Of a DNA stretch of 64,000 bases, positions 6,721 through 14,734 are shown in pieces. How positions within the stretch are numbered: the stretch's first letter is position 1; each line of letters starts with the position of its first letter. A program made the position numbers and the translations under genes. Below the pieces are notes generated by a model that did no database searches, was not told where the DNA came from, and saw only the letters and a list, made by a program, of their open reading frames with translations. Source of the DNA: an uncultured Paludibaculum sp. (GTDB lineage: Bacteria; Acidobacteriota; Terriglobia; Bryobacterales; Bryobacteraceae); the NCBI RefSeq assembly GCF_963665245.1, contig NZ_OY762269.1, positions 1,426,001 to 1,490,000 of the forward strand. The letters are read 5' to 3'.

Positions 6721-7479
6721 ATGGTGGCCGTAACAAAAGCGCTTTCGGTAATTCCTGCGGGCCTGCGAACACCACTTCTTGCCGAATACGACAGTTTGGT
6801 CACCAACTATTCTGAGCAAAAGTGGACCGCAGCGGAACTCAGTGGGGGCAAGTTCTGTGAAATCGTCTACACCATCCTCGATGGTTATGCCAAGGGTACC
6901 TATTCTGCCAAGCCTTCAAAGCCAGCGAACTTCGTTGAAGCGTGCAGACGGTTGGAGAACAACAACAGTGTGCCACGCAGCTTTCAGATCCTGATCCCGA
7001 GGCTGCTACCGCCTCTATACGAAATCCGAAACAATCGCAACGTTGGACATGTCGGGGGAGATGTTGACCCAAACCATATGGACGCGACTACAGTACTCGC
7101 GATAGTGGCTTGGGTGATGGCCGAACTTGTGCGAGTCTTCCACGGTACCACTGTGGCGGAAGCACAGGAGATCGTGGATTCAATCGTGGAACGGCCGGTG
7201 CCTCTCATCTGGCAATCTGGGCAAATCAAACGCGTTCTGGATCCCAAGATGAAGTTGCGCGAGCAGGTTCTCGTTCTGATTGGCTCGTGTGCGGGTCCTG
7301 TCGACGTCGAAAGTCTCCAAACCTGGACCGAATGCAAGGACAAAGCCTATTTCAAGAAGCTGATCGGAGCATTGCACAAGTCGCGTCTTGTAGAGGCATC
7401 GGACGGCAAGACCGTTCGCCTGTTGCCGCCGGGCACCACTGTGGTGGCTCAGATTTTTGGCAACCACAAAGGGAGGTGA
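6721..7479 (+). CDS. Unrecognised protein with an HEPN-like helical core and a C-terminal winged-helix-like domain; second gene of a pair
   Basis: A 252-residue protein, largely helical. Its middle contains LYEIRNNRNVGHVGGDV (residues about 99-115) followed by a long helix. The R-x6-H arrangement (RNNRNVGH) resembles the catalytic motif of HEPN RNases and Abi-type C-terminal domains. The last third (about 178-235) looks like a winged-helix domain (LREQVLVLIGSCAG then FKKLIGALHKSRLVEASDG). It starts three bases after the stop of the 152-residue partner, so the two are almost surely co-translated. The pair lies between a SIR2-like gene and the element border, where defence genes often sit. HEPN membership rests on one motif and could be wrong. 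Confidence 0.6.
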   Translation: MVAVTKALSVIPAGLRTPLLAEYDSLVTNYSEQKWTAAELSGGKFCEIVYTILDGYAKGTYSAKPSKPANFVEACRRLENNNSVPRSFQILIPRLLPPLYEIRNNRNVGHVGGDVDPNHMDATTVLAIVAWVMAELVRVFHGTTVAEAQEIVDSIVERPVPLIWQSGQIKRVLDPKMKLREQVLVLIGSCAGPVDVESLQTWTECKDKAYFKKLIGALHKSRLVEASDGKTVRLLPPGTTVVAQIFGNHKGR

Positions 7480-7512
7480 GTGGAATTAGTGCGTGGCGCG
7501 AGGCTTTTAACG

Positions 7513-8019
7513 TTACGTCTTGGCAATCGCAATTCCGACGCCAACGCCCAGGGCCAGCAACCCAAGCCCTAGTAGTGCAGAGTTTCCGGTGGCTGGTGCC
7601 GGTATCGCAGAAGCTGGCCGAGTGCTGGCGTAGAGACCCTGAATGTGAGCCGCGTCATTCTCGCGTTTCCAGGCGCGCACGTTTTGGAATTGGTCTGGAG
7701 CCGGACCAGTAGGGCCGATTGGTTCCGTCCACAGATGGTTCCCGCCGACATGCACCTGCGTTTTCAGGATGAGTGTGCCGTACCCTTGGCCGCGCACTGG
7801 GTCCGTGGTGAATTCACGAATGTGGTCATAACCCAAGACCGTACCGTGCCCCGTAGCACCGTTGCTGATTCTGATGCCAGTCTTGTCCACGGCCTGAATC
7901 AACCAGTCATCATCAACCGGTGGAACCTGGGGTCCGGATGGGCCACCTACAAAGCGCTTGGCCATTGGTCGCAGCCTGACATGCTGCCCCAAGTCTTTCT
8001 TCAGTTCGTTCTTGTTCAT
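7513..8019 (-). CDS. Conserved-looking small protein with a C-terminal membrane anchor, unknown function
   Basis: A 168-residue protein. The N-terminal domain opens MNKNELKKDLGQHVRLRPMA, then DDDWLIQAVDKTGIRISN, GHGTVLGYDHIREFTTD and ILKTQVHVGGNHLW, a short beta-rich fold of the kind seen in unnamed bacterial proteins. The C-terminus (about 148-165) is one hydrophobic helix (LLGLGLLALGVGVGIAIA). The frame extends upstream to 8148, but GGAGG seven bases before ATG 8019 fixes the start. It points opposite to its neighbours and is the last gene before the attachment-site copy at 8191-8213. No catalytic motif is seen. Confidence 0.65.
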   Translation of the reverse strand: MNKNELKKDLGQHVRLRPMAKRFVGGPSGPQVPPVDDDWLIQAVDKTGIRISNGATGHGTVLGYDHIREFTTDPVRGQGYGTLILKTQVHVGGNHLWTEPIGPTGPAPDQFQNVRAWKRENDAAHIQGLYASTRPASAIPAPATGNSALLGLGLLALGVGVGIAIAKT

Positions 8020-8190
8020 CAGACCTCCAACAGTTTGCACTCTACCGGGCCACGTGTCTCGCGATCCAGCGTCTGGGGCCATTCCGCGATTTGGGTAATT
8101 TTGGGTAATGCGCGCCGGGAACGATAGCGCCCATGGCATCCTTGGCAACGGTTTCTCTATAACTTACAGACCTGTCAAGCCCCTTCTGCC

Positions 8191-8213
8191 TTCGAATCCC
8201 ACCCTCACCGCCA
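8191..8213 (+). other. tRNA 3'-end fragment: putative attR of the integrated element
   Basis: The 23 bases divide exactly as a tRNA 3' end: T-loop TTCGAAT (8191-8197), T-stem 3' strand CCCAC (8198-8202), acceptor 3' strand CCTCACC (8203-8209), discriminator G (8210) and CCA (8211-8213). The five bases before it (CTGCC) do not pair with CCCAC, so no complete tRNA exists here. Discriminator G and this acceptor strand fit tRNA-Ser best. Elements that integrate into tRNA genes leave such a copy at the end distal to the intact gene. The mobile-type genes all lie to the left. Confidence 0.7.
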
Positions 8214-8531
8214 GTTTAAAATCAAAGGCTTAGAGTCAGTAGCTCATTCCAGCGTGCAATGGCGTGCAAGTCGAGTGGGTTGGCAGTCCAATCCGCTTGA
8301 AGTCCTTCAGGAGTCGCAACGGCTCCAGCGGGGGTTCTTTCGGGCGGGCGATCTCTACTCCAGCCACTTTCGCTCCGCTGGCCCAAGTCGGGCCTCTCTC
8401 ATGGATCACGCCTCCAGATTCCTGCGTCGTGCGACCATGCCCGCTTTCCTTTCGGCGAGCAATCGCGCCGCGTCCAAGTTTGTGACCCTCGGCACTATCC
8501 ACGCCTCAGCCCGTTCAGGCGTCAATTCGTT
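8214..8531. other. Gap between the attachment-site copy and the M28 peptidase
   Basis: Frames on both strands are open for up to 115 codons but show no family and no ribosome binding site. No RNA gene is seen. It is the first chromosomal DNA beyond the putative element border. Confidence 0.4.
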
Positions 8532-9629
8532 GTGTCGAATGCGACATCCAGATCGGCGACAATCGCCAAGGCAGTGTGCGTCCGAGTGGTGCTCTACGGG
8601 TTAGCCCTCGCCGGACTGGGCTGGTGGATGTTCTGGGCGCCCGGACCCGCCGCGGTCGGCTCGCTGAAGCCGCTTACCGCGAGCGACCGTGCCATCGCGA
8701 GCGATCTCCGGCGTGACATCGGAATCCTGGCCGGAACAATCGGCGAGCGGAATCTCCAATTCAAACCAAACCAACTTGAGGAAGCAGCCGCGTTCATCGA
8801 CACCTCTCTTCGTAGGGCAGGCTATTCCGTCGCGTCCCATTGGTACCGAACCAGTGATGGTAAAGCCCGGAATCTGGAAGCCGCTCTTCCCGGCTCCACC
8901 AACGCCACTGACGTCGTGGTCGTCGGAGCCCACTATGACTCCGTCCCTGACAGTCCAGGAGCGGACGACAATGCCAGCGGCGTAGCCGTCCTGCTCGCCC
9001 TCGCACGTGCTCTTCGTAAGGCACATCCGCCGCGAAGCGTGCGCTTCGTGGCGTTCGCCAACGAAGAGGCTCCCTATTTCTGGACCGATGAGATGGGCAG
9101 TTTGGTCTATGCCCGACTCTGCCGTAAGCAAGGCGACCGCGTGAAAGCGATGCTGAGCATCGAGTCGGTGGGTTTCTATTCTGACGCGCCTGCGAGCCAG
9201 AGATATCCAGCCGGCCTCGGTCTGGTCTACCCATCGAGAGGCGACTTCGTAGCCTTCGTCGGAAACCTGCGTTCCCGATCACTGATGCAGCAATCGCTGA
9301 GTCAATTCCGCGCGTCGTCGGCACTGCCGTCGATAGGGGCGTCCTTGCCCAGCGCCATTCCCGGAGTTGGCTGGTCCGACCATTGGTCTTTCTGGCAGGA
9401 GGGCTTCCCCGCCATAGAGATCACTGACACCGCGCCCTACCGCAACCCCTACTACCACACGGCCCTGGACACCCCTGACCGCGTCGACTACGGCCGTCTC
9501 GCCCGCCTCACGGAAGCCCTCCGGAGGGTAGTGGAGGGTCTCGCCAATGCCGGCTCAAGCCAAATCTCGATCTTGAACGGCACACCTTGGGGCCTCGTTG
9601 CTCTCAAAGAGCATCAGGTCCGACAATGA
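8532..9629 (+). CDS. M28-family metallopeptidase with an N-terminal membrane segment
   Basis: A 365-residue zinc aminopeptidase-like protein. One transmembrane segment (VVLYGLALAGLGWWMFW, residues about 15-31) anchors it, with the catalytic part outside. Zinc-site motifs of family M28 are visible in order: VVGAHYDSVPDSPGADDNASG (about 130-150), with the His and bridging Asp, FANEEAP (about 175-181) with the catalytic Glu pair, IESVGFY, and a C-terminal YHTALDTPDRVDY with the last His ligand. It probably cleaves peptides at the cell surface. GTG 8532 has only a weak ribosome binding site. The last 20 or so residues are encoded by DNA antisense to the dead Fic gene, so the C-terminus may be a recent fusion to junk. 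Confidence 0.85.
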   Translation: MSNATSRSATIAKAVCVRVVLYGLALAGLGWWMFWAPGPAAVGSLKPLTASDRAIASDLRRDIGILAGTIGERNLQFKPNQLEEAAAFIDTSLRRAGYSVASHWYRTSDGKARNLEAALPGSTNATDVVVVGAHYDSVPDSPGADDNASGVAVLLALARALRKAHPPRSVRFVAFANEEAPYFWTDEMGSLVYARLCRKQGDRVKAMLSIESVGFYSDAPASQRYPAGLGLVYPSRGDFVAFVGNLRSRSLMQQSLSQFRASSALPSIGASLPSAIPGVGWSDHWSFWQEGFPAIEITDTAPYRNPYYHTALDTPDRVDYGRLARLTEALRRVVEGLANAGSSQISILNGTPWGLVALKEHQVRQ

Positions 9630-9819
9630 CGACTGCATCCCTTCAATCTGAGAGGAAAGCACCGCCTCCTTCCGAACGTAGGCGTAGATGAATAGGTCAA
9701 GGTCTGGCAAGACCGTCAAGTCGGCCCAGCGCCTGGTTCGCCTCTTACAGGAGCGTTTGCAGCCTGTCCAGTCGCAATGCCGGGATCGGCGGAAGGGGTG
9801 ACGGAACCTACGCACTCAC
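9555..9819 (-). pseudogene. Remnant of a Fic-family gene, N-terminal part only
   Basis: On the minus strand one frame gives VPSPLPPIPALRLDRLQTLL, a stop, EANQALGRLDGLARP and another stop. The neighbouring frame takes over with DLDLFIYAYVRKEAVLSSQIEG and SSLSDLMLFESNEAP. Together these are the N-terminal region of a Fic AMP-transferase, including the S-S-Q-I-E-G type inhibitory motif. Two internal nonsense codons, one frameshift and the absence of everything after FESNEAP, including the catalytic HPFxDGNGR motif, show that it is dead. It overlaps the 3' end of the M28 peptidase gene in the opposite direction. Confidence 0.8.
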
Positions 9820-10073
9820 ATCCTTGCCGTCCACATGGTCCGTCACGTATCTTCCAAGCCGCCGATTGGACGGGCCGTCCACGCCGTTTCGCGGTCCTTT
9901 GATAGCGAGTGCTGCTATTAGGATATGCCGCAGTTCTTTGATTGGCCAGAAGTCAGGCTTGCGGACTGACTGGGACTTCGTGAGACTTGGAATCCTACGG
10001 TTCGCCGGGAAACAATGTGGCCATCACCACCGCAGAGCACTGGTCGAACTCGATTGCGGAAGCCCGCACTGGC

Positions 10074-12065
10074 CTACATCGTCAGCAGCCGCTTCTCCAC
10101 AGCCTGCCCCGCCAGCGCCTTCCGAGCCAGACTCAATGCCAGCACCGGGAAGTAGTTCCGGTACAAGGTGTACTGCAGATAAAACACGTTCGGGAAGCCC
10201 GTCCCTGTGGCCAAATGTTCATCCCAGGTGCCGTCTTCCTTCTGCGTCTGGATCAGATACTCCAGCCCCTTGCGCACCTGGTCGAAATAGCCTTCTCCCG
10301 CAGCCAACAGCCCGATCACCGCCCAGGCCGTCTGTGAGGCCGTGCTCGGCGCGGCGACGAAGTGATCGTCCACATAGCTCGCACAGCTCTCGCCCCACCC
10401 GCCGTCCGGATTCTGCACGGCGGCCAGCCACCGGGCCGCTTTCTTGATGGCTTCGCCCGTTCCTTCGGCCTGCGAGTGCCGCAAACCACGAATTGCCAGA
10501 AACGCGCCGTAAATGTAGTCGACGCCCCATCGGCCGTACCAACTGCCATTCCGCTCCTGCGTCTTCAGCAGGTACTCCACACCCCGGTGAATCGCCGGGT
10601 TGTCGCTGCTGTACCCCCGCCGGCTCAACGCCTCCAGCACGCGGCCCGTAATGTCCGGGCATGTAGGATCCAGCATCGCGTTGTGATCGGCAAACGGCAC
10701 GCGATTCAGTAACTGCCAGTCATTGTCCACATCGAACGCCGCCCAGCCGCCGTCGCGCGACTGCATCCCGAACAGCCAGTTCACCGCACGCTTCGCGCAG
10801 CGCTCCTGCGCTTCCGGATCGCTGGCCCGCGCATGCATCAGCGCCAGCAGCACCATCGCCGTATCGTCGATGTCCGGATACTGTTCATTCGCAAACTCGA
10901 AGGCCCAGCCCGAAGGCTCCAGATCCGGCCGCTTCACAGACCAGTCACCCTTGCGTCGCACTTCCTTCGCAATCAACCAGTCGGCTGCCTTACTCATCCG
11001 GCCCGGGGGGGTGTCGCCCATCTCGCCGAGCGCGAAGGTCGCGATCGCCGTGTCCCAAACCGGTGAAAAACAAGGCTGAAAATAGAACTGGCTACCCCGC
11101 TGCGTCATCAGGGAGTCAAACTGATGGATTGCCTGGATCAGGTCCGGATGGTCGTTCGGATAGCCCAGCGCATCCAGGGCCATGATCAGGTACATCATCG
11201 ACGGATAGATCGCGCCCAGCCCATCGCAATACCGCGTATGGTCCAGCATCCACTTCTCCGCCGCGCGGATCGCCGCGCTCTTGACTTTCGAGTTGCCCCG
11301 GTCCTGCCAGATCTTCAACCCGCGATCGATGCCCGAAAACAACAGCGACAACTTGTCTTTGCGCGGTAGCTTGAAGCTCTTGCCCGGCGTTTCCAGTTCT
11401 TCCAGATTGAATCCCGGAGGGACCGGACGCGTTCCGCCTCGGGCCTGTACGATCGACAGCGGTACCACGATCGCCCTGGTCCACGACGACATCTCATACA
11501 GGACGCCGCCCGGCAGCAGCACCAGTTCCGGTGGAATGGAGGGCACATGCTGCCTGGGAAACAGGCCGAAGAGGCTCAGATTGATCTTGACGTAGCTGTT
11601 CGCGCTTTGGATTCCGCCCGACCGCAGGATGCAGTTGCAGGCGTTCACCATCGCGTCGCTGTCGGCTGGAATTCCTGCTAACTTCAGCGCTGTGTATGCT
11701 TTGACGCTGGCGCTGACATCCGCCGGCCCGCCTGGGTAGATGTTGAATCCACCGTTGGGCAGTTGCCGTTCCAGAATCGATTGGGCTGCTTTCGCAATTG
11801 TCTCGCGATTGGGCGGATTCCATCCGTTTTCGTCCGGCGGATGCAGCCACAATTGCAGCAGAATATAGTCAGATTCCAGCGTCGTGTCGGCCAGCAGATC
11901 TCCGCACCAATATCCCTCGGGCTTCTGCAGGTCCAACAACGCACCCTGCGCGCGTAGCAGCGTCGCGGTGCACGCCTCAGCCAGCGCCGGCCGGTGCGCT
12001 GACAGGGTCGCAAGCGTCTTGCGTCCAGCGCGCCGGCTTACACTTTCAAACCAGGCGGATTCCAT
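10074..12065 (-). CDS. shc: Squalene-hopene cyclase
   Basis: A 663-residue cyclase that turns squalene into hopene, the first step of hopanoid membrane lipids; it acts at the inner membrane. The catalytic DxDD motif is present as DIDDTAM (residues about 395-401). Several QW repeats are visible: LDLQKPEGYWCG, LERQLPNGGFNIY, LFGMQSRDGGWAAF, LKTQERNGSWYGRWG, LAAVQNPDGGWGES and LIQTQKEDGTWDE. Length agrees with bacterial enzymes (about 630-680). ATG 12065 follows GGGAGAGAAG on the minus strand. It stands alone, with no other hopanoid genes visible beside it. Confidence 0.97.
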   Translation of the reverse strand: MESAWFESVSRRAGRKTLATLSAHRPALAEACTATLLRAQGALLDLQKPEGYWCGDLLADTTLESDYILLQLWLHPPDENGWNPPNRETIAKAAQSILERQLPNGGFNIYPGGPADVSASVKAYTALKLAGIPADSDAMVNACNCILRSGGIQSANSYVKINLSLFGLFPRQHVPSIPPELVLLPGGVLYEMSSWTRAIVVPLSIVQARGGTRPVPPGFNLEELETPGKSFKLPRKDKLSLLFSGIDRGLKIWQDRGNSKVKSAAIRAAEKWMLDHTRYCDGLGAIYPSMMYLIMALDALGYPNDHPDLIQAIHQFDSLMTQRGSQFYFQPCFSPVWDTAIATFALGEMGDTPPGRMSKAADWLIAKEVRRKGDWSVKRPDLEPSGWAFEFANEQYPDIDDTAMVLLALMHARASDPEAQERCAKRAVNWLFGMQSRDGGWAAFDVDNDWQLLNRVPFADHNAMLDPTCPDITGRVLEALSRRGYSSDNPAIHRGVEYLLKTQERNGSWYGRWGVDYIYGAFLAIRGLRHSQAEGTGEAIKKAARWLAAVQNPDGGWGESCASYVDDHFVAAPSTASQTAWAVIGLLAAGEGYFDQVRKGLEYLIQTQKEDGTWDEHLATGTGFPNVFYLQYTLYRNYFPVLALSLARKALAGQAVEKRLLTM

Positions 12066-12263
12066 TCAGCTTCTCTCCCGGGAACGAGTCCACTTTCTAT
12101 TTTCTTAAATTGCAGGGCTTCGGAACAACAGGAAAACTCATAATTCAACGGACCCCGCGTAAACTCCGGCTACGCCAACAGATGCAATCAGAATCAGTCT
12201 GGAATCAAGAACATACGAACTGGAGGCTGGCCTCCTGCATGGATCCTGCTATCCTGAAAGGAG

Positions 12264-13052
12264 GTGTCTTCTCCGCTGAACATACATCTGGAGCACTACG
12301 ACGGGCCTCTCGACCTGCTGCTGGACCTCATCCGTAGACAGCAGATCAACATCTACGACATCCCTATCGCACAGATTACACAGCAGTATCTTGACTACGT
12401 GCAGAAGGCCGTCGCCCTCGACATTGAGCTTAGCGCCGAGTTTGTCTACATGGCGGCCACGCTCATCCACATCAAGTCGAAGATGCTTCTGCCGCGGGAT
12501 CCCGAGCTCGACAAGATCGATCCCCAGGAAGACCCCCGTAAGGAACTCGTCGATCGCCTGCTGGAGTACGAGCGCTTCCGTTCCGCCGCCGCCATGCTGC
12601 AGGAAAAGCGCATGATCGAAGAGGCCATCTGGTCGAATCCGCAGATCCAGAACTTCGTTAACGAAGACGAAGGCCCGGGGCTTGCAGTCACGTTGTTCGA
12701 CTTGGTGAAGACCTTCGAGCAGGTGCTTGAGCGCGCCAAACACCGCCCGCTCTATGAAGTAAACAAAGAGGAAGTGTCGGTGCCCGACATGATCCTCTTC
12801 CTCAAGAACAGCTTGCGTGACCTGCCCTCCGGCAAGACCCTGGCCCTGGTGCCCCTGTTTGAGCAGCAGCGCTCGCGCCGCGCTATGATCTGTCTGTTCC
12901 TGGCCGTTCTGGAGATGGTGAAGCAGCAGGCCATCAAGCTCACGCAGTCTGAGAGCTTCGGCGAAATTCACGTCAAGCGCGACACGGGCTTCGATGAGAT
13001 GCAGGTCACGGAAGAGTCGATCCTGCGCATCGAGGAAGAGTACAAGAGTTAA
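12264..13052 (+). CDS. scpA: Segregation and condensation protein A
   Basis: The kleisin subunit of the SMC-ScpAB chromosome-organising complex, about 262 residues. The N-terminal helix-turn-helix that binds the SMC neck is clear (HLEHYDGPLDLLLDLIRRQQ), followed by FVYMAATLIHIKSKMLLPRD (about 53-72). The C-terminal winged-helix that caps the SMC head is also present (MICLFLAVLEMVKQQAI, about 208-224). The start is odd: AGGAGG (12259-12264) overlaps GTG 12264, and an upstream in-frame TGA at 12255 rules out earlier starts. CTG at 12276, 11 bases after the Shine-Dalgarno sequence and directly before NIHLEHYDG, is a plausible true start. scpB follows after five bases. Confidence 0.95.
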   Translation: MSSPLNIHLEHYDGPLDLLLDLIRRQQINIYDIPIAQITQQYLDYVQKAVALDIELSAEFVYMAATLIHIKSKMLLPRDPELDKIDPQEDPRKELVDRLLEYERFRSAAAMLQEKRMIEEAIWSNPQIQNFVNEDEGPGLAVTLFDLVKTFEQVLERAKHRPLYEVNKEEVSVPDMILFLKNSLRDLPSGKTLALVPLFEQQRSRRAMICLFLAVLEMVKQQAIKLTQSESFGEIHVKRDTGFDEMQVTEESILRIEEEYKS

Positions 13053-13057
13053 GCCCA

Positions 13058-14011
13058 ATGGAAGAGAAAGACCTCCCCTCTGCCGATCTGGCGGAACAGC
13101 AGCAGGAGCCTGCACAACAACCCGAACCGGAGCCTGAGACCGCCTCCGCCGAGCCCGAGGTTCAGACGGAAGCTGCTGAACCGGAAGAGGTTGCGGCCGA
13201 GATCCAGCCGGGGGACGAATTCGAACCCGTCGCGCAGTCGGACGACGACCAACCGGTGCCGGAGAGCTTTTCGGCTGAGCAACTTCTGGGTGACCAGCAG
13301 CAGCCCCCGCCCGTCTCCGACAGCCAGGCGGCCGAACTCAAGGCAGTGCTGGAAGCCATTGTCTATGTGTTGAATGAGCCGATGCCTGCGGTGCAGATCG
13401 CTTCGGCGCTCGATCGCCCGCTGGAGGAAGTCGAGCCGATTCTTCGCCTTCTGGCCGAAGAGACGAGCCGCCCCGAACGCGGCATCTTCATTCGTGAAGT
13501 AGCCGGCGGCTACCAGATGGCCACCAAACCGGAGCACCACGAAGTTCTGCGTAACTTCGTGAAAAACCTGAAGCAGCCGCTCAAGCTGTCGCAGGCCGCA
13601 CTGGAAACCCTGGCCGTCATCGCCTACAAACAGCCCATCACGATGCCCGAGATCCTCGAGATTCGCGGCGTGCAGGGCGGCGGCGTCATCAAGACGCTGC
13701 TCGACCGCAAGATCATCACCACCGCGGGCCGCAAGAACGTCATCGGAAAGCCGATCCTCTACAAAACGACCAAGGAGTTTCTCACTCAGTTCGGGCTCAA
13801 GGATTTGAACGAGTTACCGAGTCTGAAGGAGTTTGAGGACATCCGCCGCCAGTCGTTGGCCGACGAGGAAATCGGCAATCCAGCGCAGCCGAACCTGCCC
13901 GAACAAGCTGCGGAGCCCGAGGCGCCGGAAGTCGAACAACTCGAGGGCGAGCATCCCGAAGGCGAACGTCCCGAAGGCGAAAAAGAGGCGCCTCAGACAG
14001 ACAATGGCTGA
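13058..14011 (+). CDS. scpB: Segregation and condensation protein B, with acidic extensions
   Basis: ScpB dimerises through its winged-helix domains and binds ScpA in the SMC complex. The conserved core lies at residues about 90-255: LKAVLEAIVYVLNEPMP, then LSQAALETLAVIAYKQPITM and PEILEIRGVQGGGVIKTLLD, and FGLKDLNELP. The protein is 317 residues, longer than many ScpB proteins (about 200), because of an 85-residue Glu/Gln/Pro-rich leader and a 55-residue acidic tail with EGE repeats. Both look disordered. The gene overlaps rluB by eight bases, so scpA, scpB and rluB form one operon. Confidence 0.93.
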   Translation: MEEKDLPSADLAEQQQEPAQQPEPEPETASAEPEVQTEAAEPEEVAAEIQPGDEFEPVAQSDDDQPVPESFSAEQLLGDQQQPPPVSDSQAAELKAVLEAIVYVLNEPMPAVQIASALDRPLEEVEPILRLLAEETSRPERGIFIREVAGGYQMATKPEHHEVLRNFVKNLKQPLKLSQAALETLAVIAYKQPITMPEILEIRGVQGGGVIKTLLDRKIITTAGRKNVIGKPILYKTTKEFLTQFGLKDLNELPSLKEFEDIRRQSLADEEIGNPAQPNLPEQAAEPEAPEVEQLEGEHPEGERPEGEKEAPQTDNG

Positions 14012-14732
14012 AGAACGTCTTCAAAAGATCCTGGCCCAGGCCGGCATTGCCAGCCGGCGCAAGGCCGAACAGATCATCGTCGAAGGCCGGGTCACCGTTA
14101 ACGGCAAGACAATCACAGAGTTAGGGTCGAAGGCCGATCTCGAAAAAGATCACGTCAAGGTCGACGGAACGCTGCTGCGCAAGCCAAAGCACGACGTCTA
14201 CATAGCCCTGAACAAGCCCCGCGAAGTGGTGACGACTCTGAGCGACCCGGAGGGCCGCCGCACCGTCAAACATCTGCTAAAGGGCGTAAAAGAAAGGGTT
14301 TTCCCTGTCGGGCGCCTCGATTACCTGAGCGAAGGGCTACTGCTGCTCACCACCGATGGTGAGTTCGCCAACAAGCTAACCTCCCCGGCTGGCCACGTGG
14401 AGAAGATCTATCTGGTGAAAACAAATGGGATCCTCTCGGCCGAGCAGGAAGAGCAGTTCCGCAACGGCATTCCGATTCATGGGCGCCGCACCGCTCCCGC
14501 CAAGCTCAAGATGATCAAGCACAACGTGAACCCCTGGTACGAAGTGCGTCTCACTGAGGGCCGGCAGAACCAGATCCGTATTATGTTCAAGAGCTTAGGG
14601 CGCCTGGTGGAGAAGTTGAAGCGTGTCCAGATCGGCTTCCTCAAGCTCGGCTCGATCAAAGTTGGCGAGTACCGCCACCTCGATCACGATGAGGTGGCGC
14701 GTTTCCGCAAGGTCCTGCATCTGAACGACTAA
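14004..14732 (+). CDS. rluB: Ribosomal large-subunit pseudouridine synthase, RluB/RsuA family
   Basis: A 242-residue enzyme that isomerises a uridine in 23S rRNA. An S4 RNA-binding domain comes first (ERLQKILAQAGIASRRKAEQ, then GRVTVNGKTI). The catalytic domain has the family motif VGRLDYLSEGLLLLTTDGE with the catalytic Asp (about residue 107), YLVKTNG, and LTEGRQNQIRIMF. ATG 14004 lies inside the end of scpB and is chosen because the S4 domain starts right there. Clustering of scpA, scpB and an rluB gene is common in bacteria. RluB is preferred over RsuA from this clustering. Confidence 0.9.
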   Translation: MAEERLQKILAQAGIASRRKAEQIIVEGRVTVNGKTITELGSKADLEKDHVKVDGTLLRKPKHDVYIALNKPREVVTTLSDPEGRRTVKHLLKGVKERVFPVGRLDYLSEGLLLLTTDGEFANKLTSPAGHVEKIYLVKTNGILSAEQEEQFRNGIPIHGRRTAPAKLKMIKHNVNPWYEVRLTEGRQNQIRIMFKSLGRLVEKLKRVQIGFLKLGSIKVGEYRHLDHDEVARFRKVLHLND

Positions 14733-14734
14733 GC

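Noticed and set aside
8178..8213. A complete tRNA gene ending at 8213
   Set aside because: The T-stem 5' strand does not pair and no anticodon or D arm is found upstream. Only the 3' 23 bases are tRNA-like.
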